Below the pieces are notes generated by a model. That model ran no database searches. It was not told the DNA's origin and worked only from the letters and a program-made list of their open reading frames with translations. A stretch of DNA of 64,000 bases from JARIHD01 sp041743655 (GTDB taxonomy: Bacteria > Patescibacteriota > Saccharimonadia > Saccharimonadales > UBA4665), in the NCBI GenBank assembly GCA_041743655.1, contig JBGTMJ010000004.1:1-64000 (forward strand), read 5' to 3'. Of this stretch, positions 51,694 through 60,130 are shown piece after piece (positions within the stretch are counted from its first letter, which is position 1; the number at the start of each line of letters is the position of its first letter). Both the position numbers and the translations under genes were made by a program.

Positions 51694-53877
51694 TTACAAA
51701 ACCGGCGGCAAACTAGTAATGGCATCATAACTGTCGACTGGAATATCGGCTGGTTGGGCTAGCCAGAGTGAGGGGTTAAAGTTAAAGACCTCTGCAGGAT
51801 CAGTGAGGTAGAGGCTACCAGAGGTGCGCAAGAACTCAACGCTATTGGCTATAAAGGAACCATTAATGGTAAGTTTTTTATTGCAATCGGTGTAAAAGGA
51901 GGGACTGGTTTGGTTTATTGGCGCAGCAGTAGTGGCACAGGTATAGATGGTACCGCCAGAATCATCGGCGGGAGTCGTGGCATCAGCACCAGGATCCTTC
52001 TGGGCAATATAGATGCCATCGAGACGAATGACATCCTTGTCTATGTAGATGTTGCCACGGACGACTACTTGGAAAAGAGGTATGTGGTCGATGTCCATGG
52101 TATCTGGATACTGGATATTACCTTTAATGTACAGATCACCATCAACGTAGATAGTTATTCTCTTCGCTGCGCCTACTTTGCCACCAGGATTGCCACCAGT
52201 TAGAGTGATATTGCCACTGGGTGGTGCATAGATACCATTCATAGCATTGACGTTGGCTGGCAGAGTAGAGTTCGTACCTGAGGTCGGCTTTTTGCCATAA
52301 TAGTCAGCGATACAGGGTAACGCGCCACCAAAATTACCGCCGAATGTGCCGGCAGGGATTGGGTTATTGGCAAATGACAGGCCGGTTGGGGCTGGTGCAC
52401 CGCCAGGAGGGCTGCTTTGGGCACTGGCAAAGTCAGTAATAGCACCCAGGGCATAGACGGCATACTGGGCACCGGCACCGGCATAGGTGGCGTCTCGTTT
52501 GTTCCAGGCTGCTATGGCAGCGCTGGGGTTAGACGTACAGTTGCCCGTATCTGGTTCTGTTTCCAAGCCACTGCCTGCGACTACGTCACCACCATTGACT
52601 TTGAGGTAGGGTTTGGCGACGACGTAGATACAGGTTTCCACAGCTACCTCAGCTGGTTGGCCTTGGGCAGGAGTGAATCCAGCTTTAGAGCTTGCTGGAG
52701 CAACAGAGAAAGATCTACAGTAAGTGCGATTAAAAGGGACATTAGCTATAGTATCTGAAGATACGGGCAACACGGGCTGAGGAGTGCCGCCAGGCGGGAC
52801 CGAGGGCAAACAGCCTGGTGGGGGACCACTGGGAGATGGAGCACTAACGGCTTGGCTATAGCCAATTTGCTCTCTGGACCCTGCTTTACAAGTCGTATTT
52901 TCAGAAGGATTCAGACCAGTATTTCGGATACTATAGTCAAAACGGATAGTGTCACCTTGCTGGGCGATGGTTCCAGTACTACTTGAACCATCGGGGCTGG
53001 TAACAGTTGTGGTAACCACTGGCTTTAGATTCCATTCGGGATCCGCTTTGGCTAATTCCGAATACCAATTGCGCGGATTGGCACAAATAAGCTTTATCTG
53101 GAACAATAAGCCTCCAGCGGTATCACGTATCTCCATTACTTCTTCAGGCGGTCCGCTAACGTCTAGGCCACTGCTGTTGCACGCGCCAGGTTTAAGTTGC
53201 CCTTTGTCATCATATCCGGCCAGACCATAGTACAAATCATCGCGCCCGCCACCAGAATTATTATTACCAAGCCTATAGAAAACAGTTGGTTCACCACACC
53301 GCAAGTATACATTAGGCACATACCACGAAATACTCCCATGTGTGCCTCGGGAAACGGGACGGCCATTAACAGGCGGGCAAGCACTATTGTAGCCACCACC
53401 ACAAATATCACCGTAGTAGAACAGACGCTTTTTGAAATCATCAATAACTGATTGTGGATAATCCGAACCGCTGCCGTTATCCGGTGTATTGGGAACACCC
53501 ATGTATGTGTTGCCTGTCATCGCGCTAATAAAAAATTTAGCAGTTGTGAGCCTGCGATAACCCTGCGCACCGTTAGGGCATAACGGGGGATTTGTAGTTA
53601 TATAGTAATGACACATAATAAAATCTGTGAATTCCTGTACAGTATCAACACTACTTGGTATACCGCCAGGTATCATATTCTCACCGAGAGATTGGTTGTC
53701 TGGCAGAGTCTTGAAGTAACCGCAATCCATTGGGCGGCTTCCCCAGAAGGGAGGACTGGCTACCCGTCCTGAACAGCTAGCTGCGCTTACAACTTGGACA
53801 AGAGGGATACTCACAAGACTGGCAACGTACATCAGTGCCGATATGGCCAATATAGATTTTCTTGCAGTTGTACCCAT
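51694..53877 (-). CDS. Large secreted protein of the pilus locus, unknown function
   Basis: 727 residues with a signal peptide (MGTTARKSILAISALMYVAS, cleavage near VVSAAS). It is Pro/Gly/Ser/Asn-rich with many cysteines, which should form disulphides outside the cell. The middle part has low-complexity Pro/Gly stretches (APSPSGPPPGCLPSVPPGGT). The C-terminal 180 residues have beta-solenoid-like repeats (GDLYIKGNIQYPDTMDIDHI, RGNIYIDKDVIRLDGIYI). It lies between a TPR-like gene and pilM. It may be a pilus-associated adhesin or anchor. No family recognised. Confidence 0.7.
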   Translation of the reverse strand: MGTTARKSILAISALMYVASLVSIPLVQVVSAASCSGRVASPPFWGSRPMDCGYFKTLPDNQSLGENMIPGGIPSSVDTVQEFTDFIMCHYYITTNPPLCPNGAQGYRRLTTAKFFISAMTGNTYMGVPNTPDNGSGSDYPQSVIDDFKKRLFYYGDICGGGYNSACPPVNGRPVSRGTHGSISWYVPNVYLRCGEPTVFYRLGNNNSGGGRDDLYYGLAGYDDKGQLKPGACNSSGLDVSGPPEEVMEIRDTAGGLLFQIKLICANPRNWYSELAKADPEWNLKPVVTTTVTSPDGSSSTGTIAQQGDTIRFDYSIRNTGLNPSENTTCKAGSREQIGYSQAVSAPSPSGPPPGCLPSVPPGGTPQPVLPVSSDTIANVPFNRTYCRSFSVAPASSKAGFTPAQGQPAEVAVETCIYVVAKPYLKVNGGDVVAGSGLETEPDTGNCTSNPSAAIAAWNKRDATYAGAGAQYAVYALGAITDFASAQSSPPGGAPAPTGLSFANNPIPAGTFGGNFGGALPCIADYYGKKPTSGTNSTLPANVNAMNGIYAPPSGNITLTGGNPGGKVGAAKRITIYVDGDLYIKGNIQYPDTMDIDHIPLFQVVVRGNIYIDKDVIRLDGIYIAQKDPGADATTPADDSGGTIYTCATTAAPINQTSPSFYTDCNKKLTINGSFIANSVEFLRTSGSLYLTDPAEVFNFNPSLWLAQPADIPVDSYDAITSLPPVL

Positions 53878-53878
53878 G

Positions 53879-54448
53879 TTATTGTGCCTCTAAAATTTCT
53901 ATTTTTGACTGCAGGTCTAAAACAATGTTATTGCCAGTGTTAAAACTGTCTTGCGGGAGAGAACTGTAATAAGCTAAAGCCATCTTATACTGTTTAAGAG
54001 CCTCCTCCTTATTCCCGAGACGATGATAATATGAACCTAAAGGCAGTCCGTCCTGTTTTGCAGTATTGGGATCCAGGCCATGTCTAATATCGTAATAATG
54101 TAATGCCTTAACACCATCTCCAGCGTTCATAGCCGCCGAAGCCAGATAACCGTATAATTCAACCTTTTGCTCTTTGGTCTGAGCTTGTCCAATTGCACTT
54201 TGTAGCCCCTTGAGTGCTTTATCGTAATTACCGTCATGAGTCTGCGCACCAAATTCTTTGATGACATTGCTGTACGCTGACTCTTTTTGCTTTTTAGCAT
54301 TCGTACGAGCGGTATACCACATATAGGAACCGCCGATTACCATAATCAATACGAGCAATAGAATAGCTAATTTGGCCAAACGAAAACTAGAAAGCCGCTG
54401 CCACCATGAGATTCCACCTGTACCAAAACGTGCCGTGCTGTTGTCCAT
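53879..54448 (-). CDS. Membrane-anchored TPR-like protein, first gene of the pilus operon
   Basis: 189 residues: one membrane helix (about 27-46), then TPR-like helix pairs (YDKALKGLQSAIGQAQTKEQ, GYLASAAMNAGDGVKALHYY, GSYYHRLGNKEEALKQYKMA). In other pilus systems TPR proteins such as PilF support assembly. It ends 1 bp before the large secreted protein. Confidence 0.75.
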   Translation of the reverse strand: MDNSTARFGTGGISWWQRLSSFRLAKLAILLLVLIMVIGGSYMWYTARTNAKKQKESAYSNVIKEFGAQTHDGNYDKALKGLQSAIGQAQTKEQKVELYGYLASAAMNAGDGVKALHYYDIRHGLDPNTAKQDGLPLGSYYHRLGNKEEALKQYKMALAYYSSLPQDSFNTGNNIVLDLQSKIEILEAQ

Positions 54449-54606
54449 AGGTATTTGACTACATAGTAAAGCATAAGTAGGTTAGTGTGAAGGCTTTTCG
54501 GCGTATTCAATCTTACATAATACTGGCTATATGCACTGCTGCGTTCACTATATCCCAATGGACATAATCCACACATCTCATAAAGCTCATCTTTAATGCC
54601 ATCCTA

Positions 54607-54633
54607 CATAATTAACACTGCACGTTAATTATG
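54607..54633. repeat. 10 bp inverted repeat between mutY-like gene and the pilus operon
   Basis: CATAATTAAC and GTTAATTATG flank 7 bp. There is no T-tract on either side, so an operator is as likely as a terminator. Confidence 0.45.
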
Positions 54634-54669
54634 GGCGCGATACTGTCATCGAGTCACGATACGGTTACG

Positions 54670-55503
54670 TTATACGTGTAACCGATAGTATGAGCCTGTA
54701 TGGTCAATTAATCCTTCGGCCAACAACTGGTCTACTACATCTGGCAAGCGATCATCCACAATCATTTTTTGCATTTGGGTAAGAGTTACGCTTTTGCTTG
54801 TTAACAAGCGTAATACTTGCCCGCGTATCTGGCGCCGTGATCCATCAAAGGTAGTTTGTTTCGTATAACTTGCACTAGTGCGCGACGCATTACCAACTGT
54901 CTGCTTTACATAGGTGCCATAATCCATAAGCGCCCAGTACCATTCGCGTATCCTGCCATGAAGCAAGCTCGTCTCAATCAACGGTACTATTTTTGCATCA
55001 GGGACACGCTGTTGATCGGCGAAAAAGTGATGAATAAAAACTGTACGAATATTAGTCTCTATAAACACTGCTGGCTCATTGTAAGCGTATGCCAGTATCG
55101 CTCCTGCCGTATTTGGACCAACGCCCGGTAGTGCCACTAAGCCTCTGTATTCCTTAGGCAGACATCCTTTACACTGTTCGACGATAGCCTGTGCGGTTTG
55201 GTGCAAAAACTTTGCCCGCCGGTTATACCCTAACCCACTCCACTTGCGGACCACATCAGAGAGCGACGCAGCAGCCAGACTTTCAAACGAAGGGAATGTC
55301 TTCACAAAATCATTAAACTTAGGCATCACCCGCGACACCTGCGTCTGTTGCAACATAATCTCGGACACTAGAATCTTGTATGGGTTGTAGGACCCATCAG
55401 GCTCCGGCTGCCGCCACGGTAAATCGTGCCGTCCCTTTCCTTCGTAGTATTGCCAAACTATTTGCCGAAACGATTCCATAGACTGCGCCGCCATGCAAAG
55501 CAC
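54670..55503 (-). CDS. MutY-like HhH-GPD DNA glycosylase, no Fe-S cluster
   Basis: 277 residues. Motifs: PYKILVSEIMLQQTQVSRVM (catalytic Glu region of MutY) and LPGVGPNTAGAILAYAY (helix-hairpin-helix). Two features deviate from MutY. The catalytic Asp in the usual LDGNVKRV is replaced by Glu (VFIETNIRTVF), and the four Fe-S cysteines that should follow YGTYVKQTVGN are absent. The C-terminus has no Nudix-like domain. It may keep adenine removal or have another specificity. TACAGT lies about 8 nt before the ATG. Confidence 0.82.
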   Translation of the reverse strand: MLCMAAQSMESFRQIVWQYYEGKGRHDLPWRQPEPDGSYNPYKILVSEIMLQQTQVSRVMPKFNDFVKTFPSFESLAAASLSDVVRKWSGLGYNRRAKFLHQTAQAIVEQCKGCLPKEYRGLVALPGVGPNTAGAILAYAYNEPAVFIETNIRTVFIHHFFADQQRVPDAKIVPLIETSLLHGRIREWYWALMDYGTYVKQTVGNASRTSASYTKQTTFDGSRRQIRGQVLRLLTSKSVTLTQMQKMIVDDRLPDVVDQLLAEGLIDHTGSYYRLHV

Positions 55504-55630
55504 TGTATCACGTACATAATAACTAATACCACTTACCCTGCCAGGAAGTAAGAGTAGTATCTCTATAGATTTTTGGGGAATTTCCTGTTATTTTGCAAGC
55601 TTTTATTGTTTTATAGGTATAATTACTCCT

Positions 55631-56095
55631 ATGGGTCAAATTCTTCTCCTGAGTGATCTGGCGATGATTCGCAAGAAACTAGATGGAGTTGTGCTAATTG
55701 GGGGCGTATTTGATGTACTCCATGCTGGCCACATTGAACATTTAGAAGAGGCAAAATCGCTCGGCAATTATCTAATCGTACATGTTGCGAGCGACAAAAG
55801 AGTGGCTAAGAAAAAAGGTAAGGACAGACCCTTCATGCCACAAGAAGACCGTTCAAAAATTCTTGCCGCCATCAGGCACGTCGATTTCGTTTTTATTGAA
55901 GACGTTCCTCACTATGACCGACGAATTATTGACATGTTAAGACCAGATGTTTTAATGCTGAACAGTGAAGCTGCGACAGATGAGATAAAAGAATATATAG
56001 CTACTATTGATAGCGTACTCAGCGTGGTAATTTCCGACGCACCAAAGCGTAATTACTCGTCAAAAATTATAGAAAAATTGAAGCAAAGTATCTAA
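55631..56095 (+). CDS. Cytidylyltransferase-like nucleotidyltransferase
   Basis: 154 residues. The start VVLIGGVFDVLHAGHIEHLE contains the GxFDxxHxGH motif, and SSKIIEK replaces ISSTxIR at the end. Similar to the RfaE C-terminal/TagD group, which activates a sugar or alcohol phosphate with CTP or ATP. KKKGKDRPFMPQEDRSKILA is the typical middle. TATAAT lies 7 nt before the ATG. Confidence 0.85.
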   Translation: MGQILLLSDLAMIRKKLDGVVLIGGVFDVLHAGHIEHLEEAKSLGNYLIVHVASDKRVAKKKGKDRPFMPQEDRSKILAAIRHVDFVFIEDVPHYDRRIIDMLRPDVLMLNSEAATDEIKEYIATIDSVLSVVISDAPKRNYSSKIIEKLKQSI

Positions 56096-56101
56096 TAGGG
56101 T

Positions 56102-56908
56102 CTAGCTGGTAGGGACAGTGCTTTGGACAGTCTTAAATATCATGTCTTGGTCGAGGTTATCTGGATTAAATCCTGGGGCAATCTTCTGGAAGTATTGCTC
56201 TACAGCCTGGTAATAAGGGTGCCAGTAATCGTTAAAGAATGCTTCGTCTTTTGGCTTGGCATTGATACTGTCAGCTCTCGCTTCGTCAAGAGTCATGAAC
56301 GTCGACCCACGGGTCCGGGCATCAATATAGCCAACAATATTCTCTTCCAGGGTACGCTTGGCAATTGCAGCTTCACGCTTTTGTGCAGCTTCCTTCTGGG
56401 CAGCCTCAGACTCGTCTGAAGCTATGATATATCTGTCTTCCAAGCGACCAGTGTTTCTAGCCGCAGCAATCTCTTCCGATGTGTAGCCGTATTGTGCAAG
56501 GATGTAGGTAAGAACACCATCTTTTGGTTCATCCTCACGTTTGATTTGGTCGGCAACATCACGCCGCTTTGCAGCATCGTGCACCCATCCTGCGCGTCGT
56601 GCAGTTTTAATATCAACTGAAGCACCTGCCTGGCTTAACTGTTCGGCTAGCTGTTCCGATCCAGCGGCAACCATAGCTGAATGCTCAATTAGGTTGGTCC
56701 AGTCTTCGCTGCCTTCTGCATCGACAAGACCAAATTTTTGAAAGACCGCGTGTGGCATTGTCTCTTCTATGTATGCTTCCCAGGTACTGCCACGTTCAGG
56801 ATCGGTAACTAGCTTTAAGCTTGCATCAATAAATTCACCGCGTGGGTTCTTAAAGAGAGTTGCCTTCTCGGGCTCAGTAGTTAGTGGTAACTGATCGAAG
56901 TTTGACAT
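56102..56908 (-). CDS. HD-domain phosphohydrolase-like protein
   Basis: 268 residues. LIEHSAMVAAGSEQLAEQL followed by RRAGWVHDAAKRRDVADQI gives the H...HD metal-binding pattern of HD-domain hydrolases; a C-terminal helical region follows, with a Lys/Glu/Ala-rich segment (EAAQKEAAQKREAAIAKRTL). Substrate unknown. The gene is convergent with the nucleotidyltransferase, 6 bp apart. Confidence 0.7.
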   Translation of the reverse strand: MSNFDQLPLTTEPEKATLFKNPRGEFIDASLKLVTDPERGSTWEAYIEETMPHAVFQKFGLVDAEGSEDWTNLIEHSAMVAAGSEQLAEQLSQAGASVDIKTARRAGWVHDAAKRRDVADQIKREDEPKDGVLTYILAQYGYTSEEIAAARNTGRLEDRYIIASDESEAAQKEAAQKREAAIAKRTLEENIVGYIDARTRGSTFMTLDEARADSINAKPKDEAFFNDYWHPYYQAVEQYFQKIAPGFNPDNLDQDMIFKTVQSTVPTS

Positions 56909-56976
56909 AAGATTAGCCTTTCACGGATTAACTTAATATTATTCTTATACAATCAATATATACTATTATTGTTTTA

Positions 56977-57210
56977 ATGTCAATCACAGTTTGGTACACT
57001 CTTCGTGCCCTTGGCAACCGGCTAGCAGACGACACAACCCGTGATCGAACCTATATCCGTCACTTCAATTTACCTCAAGAGAGCTTTCTTGATCACTTTG
57101 AAATTGAGCGACAGTGGATACCTGCTTCGGTTATTGAAAGTAATGGCCAGTTGCATTTGAGAGGTGAGGATGCCGGAGATACCCACGTTGTCCCCCTTGC
57201 GGTGGGCTAA
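56977..57210 (+). CDS. Small hypothetical protein
   Basis: 77 residues (MSITVWYTLRALGNRLADDT, DHFEIERQWIPASVIESNGQ). TATTAT lies 7 nt before the ATG, supporting expression. No family recognised. A hairpin repeat follows at 57243. Confidence 0.5.
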   Translation: MSITVWYTLRALGNRLADDTTRDRTYIRHFNLPQESFLDHFEIERQWIPASVIESNGQLHLRGEDAGDTHVVPLAVG

Positions 57211-57242
57211 AATATAACTCTTTTCTGGTTGTTGGTTGGGGC

Positions 57243-57265
57243 TTGCAAGAGGACATACCTCGCAA
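57243..57265 (+). repeat. Dispersed hairpin repeat, copy 2
   Basis: TTGC, AAGAGGACATAC, CTCGCAA: same family as 19943, with 2 extra nt in the left arm. It lies downstream of the gene at 56977-57210. Confidence 0.6.
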
Positions 57266-57366
57266 AAACCTAGCGTGCTTCATCGGATAAGCTATAGCGC
57301 ACAACTGACACCAAAAGCAGAGAGGTAAGTTGACAAAAGTCAACTTTTGATGGTATTATATTTCTC

Positions 57367-57666
57367 ATGAGTTTAATGGAAGACTGCGATATTGTAGATC
57401 ACATGGATAATGACCCTAATTTCTATGATGGGTACAAGTTCCGTGATAAGTATGGTAACTATGATTTTGACAGTCATAATGACCACATAAGTAATAAGAC
57501 AGCATTGGAAGTCCTAGGTGTTACTGTTGTCACCCTAGGTAGTATTCTGGTATTCACGCTAGTCGCAAATACTATAGCGGATGCGGGGACGTCTGAGAGG
57601 CCTCGAACGTTAGATAAGACACCTCTAGAACGAACGTTCGTATCTCCATCTCCTCCCGGAAAATAA
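57367..57666 (+). CDS. Small single-pass membrane protein
   Basis: 99 residues. An acidic/aromatic start (DIVDHMDNDPNFYDGYKFRD, KYGNYDFDSHNDH), one membrane helix (about 47-68) and a Pro/Thr-rich tail. TATTAT lies 7 nt before the ATG. It lies at the border of the restriction-modification island. No family recognised. Confidence 0.5.
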   Translation: MSLMEDCDIVDHMDNDPNFYDGYKFRDKYGNYDFDSHNDHISNKTALEVLGVTVVTLGSILVFTLVANTIADAGTSERPRTLDKTPLERTFVSPSPPGK

Positions 57667-57711
57667 TCCAGATATGGAGAGGCTTGTTAAGGTTTAAGGT
57701 TGTACCTTAAA

Positions 57712-57830
57712 CAGGGCTTGCAAGGACGTACCTCGCAAAAACAGTTTTTATGATATAAGTAGGTTTTGTCTTATGGGCTTACCTCTGTTAGAATGGAGGT
57801 TATGAGCTCATTGTCCATTGGAACAGTGAG
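57712..57830 (+). repeat. Left copy of the 118 bp repeat flanking the R-M island
   Basis: About 90 percent identical by eye to 60009-60130, including the hairpin repeat, the promoter region (TTACCTCTGTTAGAATGG) and the first codons of ychF. The copy at 60009 belongs to the intact gene; this one is the remnant. Confidence 0.9.
57718..57738 (+). repeat. Dispersed hairpin repeat, copy 3
   Basis: TTGCAAGGACGTACCTCGCAA, followed by AAACAGTTTTTATGAT. Identical to copy 4 over this part. Confidence 0.75.
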
Positions 57831-57837
57831 GACTTAG
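57802..57837 (+). pseudogene. Stub of ychF
   Basis: ATG AGC TCA TTG TCC ATT GGA ACA GTG AGG ACT TAG encodes MSSLSIGTVRT, then stop; intact YchF begins MSSLSIGIVGLPNVG. The promoter region is also duplicated. This is the dead 5' end left when the R-M genes were inserted. Confidence 0.85.
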
Positions 57838-57908
57838 CTATACCTTATTCCATTACATTTGCTATGCCACTCCGCAACAATCGCGGATACACTAAAGAGT
57901 TCGTAAAT

Positions 57909-58859
57909 TCAATCAGACAGTAGCCATAGGTCTTCAAGTACAAGTTGCTGAAAACCCCTGATTTGCTCTCTTAGTCTTTCATTGACCAGCATCTCTGGAC
58001 GAGGATCAACATAATAAACGCCGTCTAGTTTATTCAGAGCCACAGTATAACCAAGAAAATGATTGGTTTTAAAAGTTGAATTTATTCCGAATATGCTATT
58101 ACCTCGAACAGCGCGCTGAACATCGTGAAGAAATATTGCTATAACGGGTATGTCTCTACCGAGCAGTTTAGTTAGTAGATACTTATCTAGGAATATTTTG
58201 TCGATGCGGTCTTTGCTCGTAGTCTTTACAGAACCCACTACTTCCGTATCGTGAATAAAATAGGGCTCCTTTTGTGCCTCAATCTTGTTTCGAGAAATAA
58301 CCACATCAAGTTCGTATGGCATGGTATAGCCTGCATATTCTGGGACAGGCAGTCTTACCGTTCGAGGCTCACACTCAAAGCCAAGTCGCTTAACAACGAT
58401 TTTTATTAGCTTCTCGAAAAGCTGTCCGACTTTCTTTCTAGCTTGATTATTATTGTCCAATGAATCGCTAACACAACCAATGGATTGTTGAATGGTATAA
58501 ATGATCTTGTTAATAGTGTTATTTTCTACTGCATCACCGTACGAAGGCTGGTTCTTAAACTCTTGTTTATACTTTACTGCATCAGCAAGCAGCCCACAGA
58601 AGCTAACAAATAAAGCTTTGAACTCGTCCTTATTGCTTACATAAATATCAGAGTTAAGAGGCCTAGTAATCTTGTGAGAAAGCCCTTCGCTGAACTGAAA
58701 GAATATATAATTTGCATGTGACGGCGAAACAATTCGAGTAATATCAGCATTTTCGAGATAAACCAGAAATTCTGTCGTAAACTTCTCGTATTCTTCTAAG
58801 CTAGTAAAGCCTTCTCGATCGAGTAAACTTGCCTGTAAATCATAAATTAACTCCTTCAT
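57909..58859 (-). CDS. Type II restriction endonuclease (PD-(D/E)XK type), predicted
   Basis: 316 residues. The putative active site is YELDVVISRN (Asp), then TEVVGSVKTTSKDRIDKIF, matching the (E)xK part of PD-(D/E)XK enzymes and the KTTxKDR-like segment common in type II enzymes. It overlaps the methyltransferase gene by 4 bp (ATGA), typical of a restriction-modification pair. The N-terminal half is helical and probably holds target recognition. Recognition sequence unknown. Confidence 0.8.
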   Translation of the reverse strand: MKELIYDLQASLLDREGFTSLEEYEKFTTEFLVYLENADITRIVSPSHANYIFFQFSEGLSHKITRPLNSDIYVSNKDEFKALFVSFCGLLADAVKYKQEFKNQPSYGDAVENNTINKIIYTIQQSIGCVSDSLDNNNQARKKVGQLFEKLIKIVVKRLGFECEPRTVRLPVPEYAGYTMPYELDVVISRNKIEAQKEPYFIHDTEVVGSVKTTSKDRIDKIFLDKYLLTKLLGRDIPVIAIFLHDVQRAVRGNSIFGINSTFKTNHFLGYTVALNKLDGVYYVDPRPEMLVNERLREQIRGFQQLVLEDLWLLSD

Positions 58860-59797
58860 CTTATTGAGTTCCTTCTCTTTAGGTTTTGGTTGTCAAAGTT
58901 AACCCAATACTCGATAGGTTTGTTATCGACTTTGTTTAATCGTTTAAGCGTCAGCTCGATATACTCTTCAGATAAATCACACCCAAGCCACTTTCTCCTA
59001 AGCTGCTCTGCGGCGACCACTGTCGTACCGGAACCCAAGAATGGGTCTACGACTAAGTCTCCCTCGTTTGATGACGCAAGGATTATTTTACGCAATAATT
59101 CTTCTGGCTTTTGAGTTGGGTGCGTGGTTCTTTCTTCCATTCCATTCGCCAGTACAGGAATCTCGAGAACGTCTCTAGGCTTTGCGCCCATAGGGTGAGG
59201 CTGCCATGTATGAGCTTTCCCTTGCCCATACTGGCTTGTTATGGACTGTGGGTGTTCTGGATATTTAAGAGTATGTGAGCCATAAGGAACTCTTACATAA
59301 TCAACATTCAGCTTGAATGTCTTTGTTTTCCTGAAATGTAAAATGCTTTCGTGAGACCTACCCCAGTCGTTGTTAAGGTTAGCCTTATTCTTGTAGTGCC
59401 AAATCAGCCACTTACAACCCTTAAAATACTTTGATGCTGGCAACCTTAAGTCGGCTAGTATTTCAGAGAATCCACAAATATAAAGAGAGCCTGTGGGCTT
59501 TAGAATTCTAGCTGCCTCGCTAATCCATTTAATAGACCACTCGACGTATACGGTCTGCGATTCAAAAGTATCCCATTCAGCTTTCTTGATATTGTAAGGT
59601 GGATCAGCAAATACCAGATCAACTGATTCGTCAGGAAGAGAAGCAAGCCATTCAATAGCATCACCTTTCCAGAGATGATTCGGGCTTTGATCGTCATCAA
59701 CTCCTACTTTGTAAATATCTTTCTCCTTAAGTCTCTTATCAAATATAGGCTCAAATAGCTTAACTCTTTTATCTTTTACTAATGATTTTCTGGGCAT
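58856..59797 (-). CDS. DNA methyltransferase (N6-adenine or N4-cytosine), beta class
   Basis: 313 residues. Catalytic motif DLVFADPPYNIKKAEWD (DPPY), then the target-recognition region, then DPFLGSGTTVVAAEQL (FxGxG) and GCDLSEEYIELTLKRL. The order DPPY before FxGxG is the beta class. It protects host DNA against the adjacent endonuclease. The pair lies between two copies of a long direct repeat, which indicates horizontal arrival. Confidence 0.93.
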   Translation of the reverse strand: MPRKSLVKDKRVKLFEPIFDKRLKEKDIYKVGVDDDQSPNHLWKGDAIEWLASLPDESVDLVFADPPYNIKKAEWDTFESQTVYVEWSIKWISEAARILKPTGSLYICGFSEILADLRLPASKYFKGCKWLIWHYKNKANLNNDWGRSHESILHFRKTKTFKLNVDYVRVPYGSHTLKYPEHPQSITSQYGQGKAHTWQPHPMGAKPRDVLEIPVLANGMEERTTHPTQKPEELLRKIILASSNEGDLVVDPFLGSGTTVVAAEQLRRKWLGCDLSEEYIELTLKRLNKVDNKPIEYWVNFDNQNLKRRNSIR

Positions 59798-60008
59798 ATA
59801 TTTTTCCGCTTACTCAACACTTATCTATATCAATTCTACAGTTCTACAACCACTCAACAAAGTTATAGTACGTGTATTTTTACAAATACAACATTTATGT
59901 CATAGGAGTTTTAGACAGCTAACAGAGGTAGAAGTCCAAATAGCCTGCTCCATCTATGTGTGTGCGAGGCTACCCCCCCCCAGGGGGTCGGAGTATTTCC
60001 AAGCGGAT

Positions 60009-60130
60009 CAGGGTTTGCAAGGACGTACCTCGCAAAAACAGTTTTTATGATGTAAGTGGGTTTTGCTCTATGGACTTACCTCTGTTAGAATGGGGTTATG
60101 AGTTCATTGTCTATTGGCATCGTGGGTTTG
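60009..60130 (+). repeat. Right copy of the 118 bp repeat, with promoter and start of ychF
   Basis: Homologous to 57712-57830 (about 11 mismatches and one indel by eye). It contains TAGAAT 6 nt before the ychF ATG, with TTGCTC 17 bp further upstream as the probable -35 box. Confidence 0.9.
60015..60035 (+). repeat. Dispersed hairpin repeat, copy 4
   Basis: TTGCAAGGACGTACCTCGCAA, within the ychF promoter region. It may act as a terminator or REP-like element. Confidence 0.75.

Noticed and set aside
59973..59987. Run of nine C followed by AGGGGG upstream of the methyltransferase, possible phase-variation tract
   Set aside because: It lies about 175 bp from the methyltransferase start, outside any promoter I can see; the run can also pair with the following G run. 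No support for switching.
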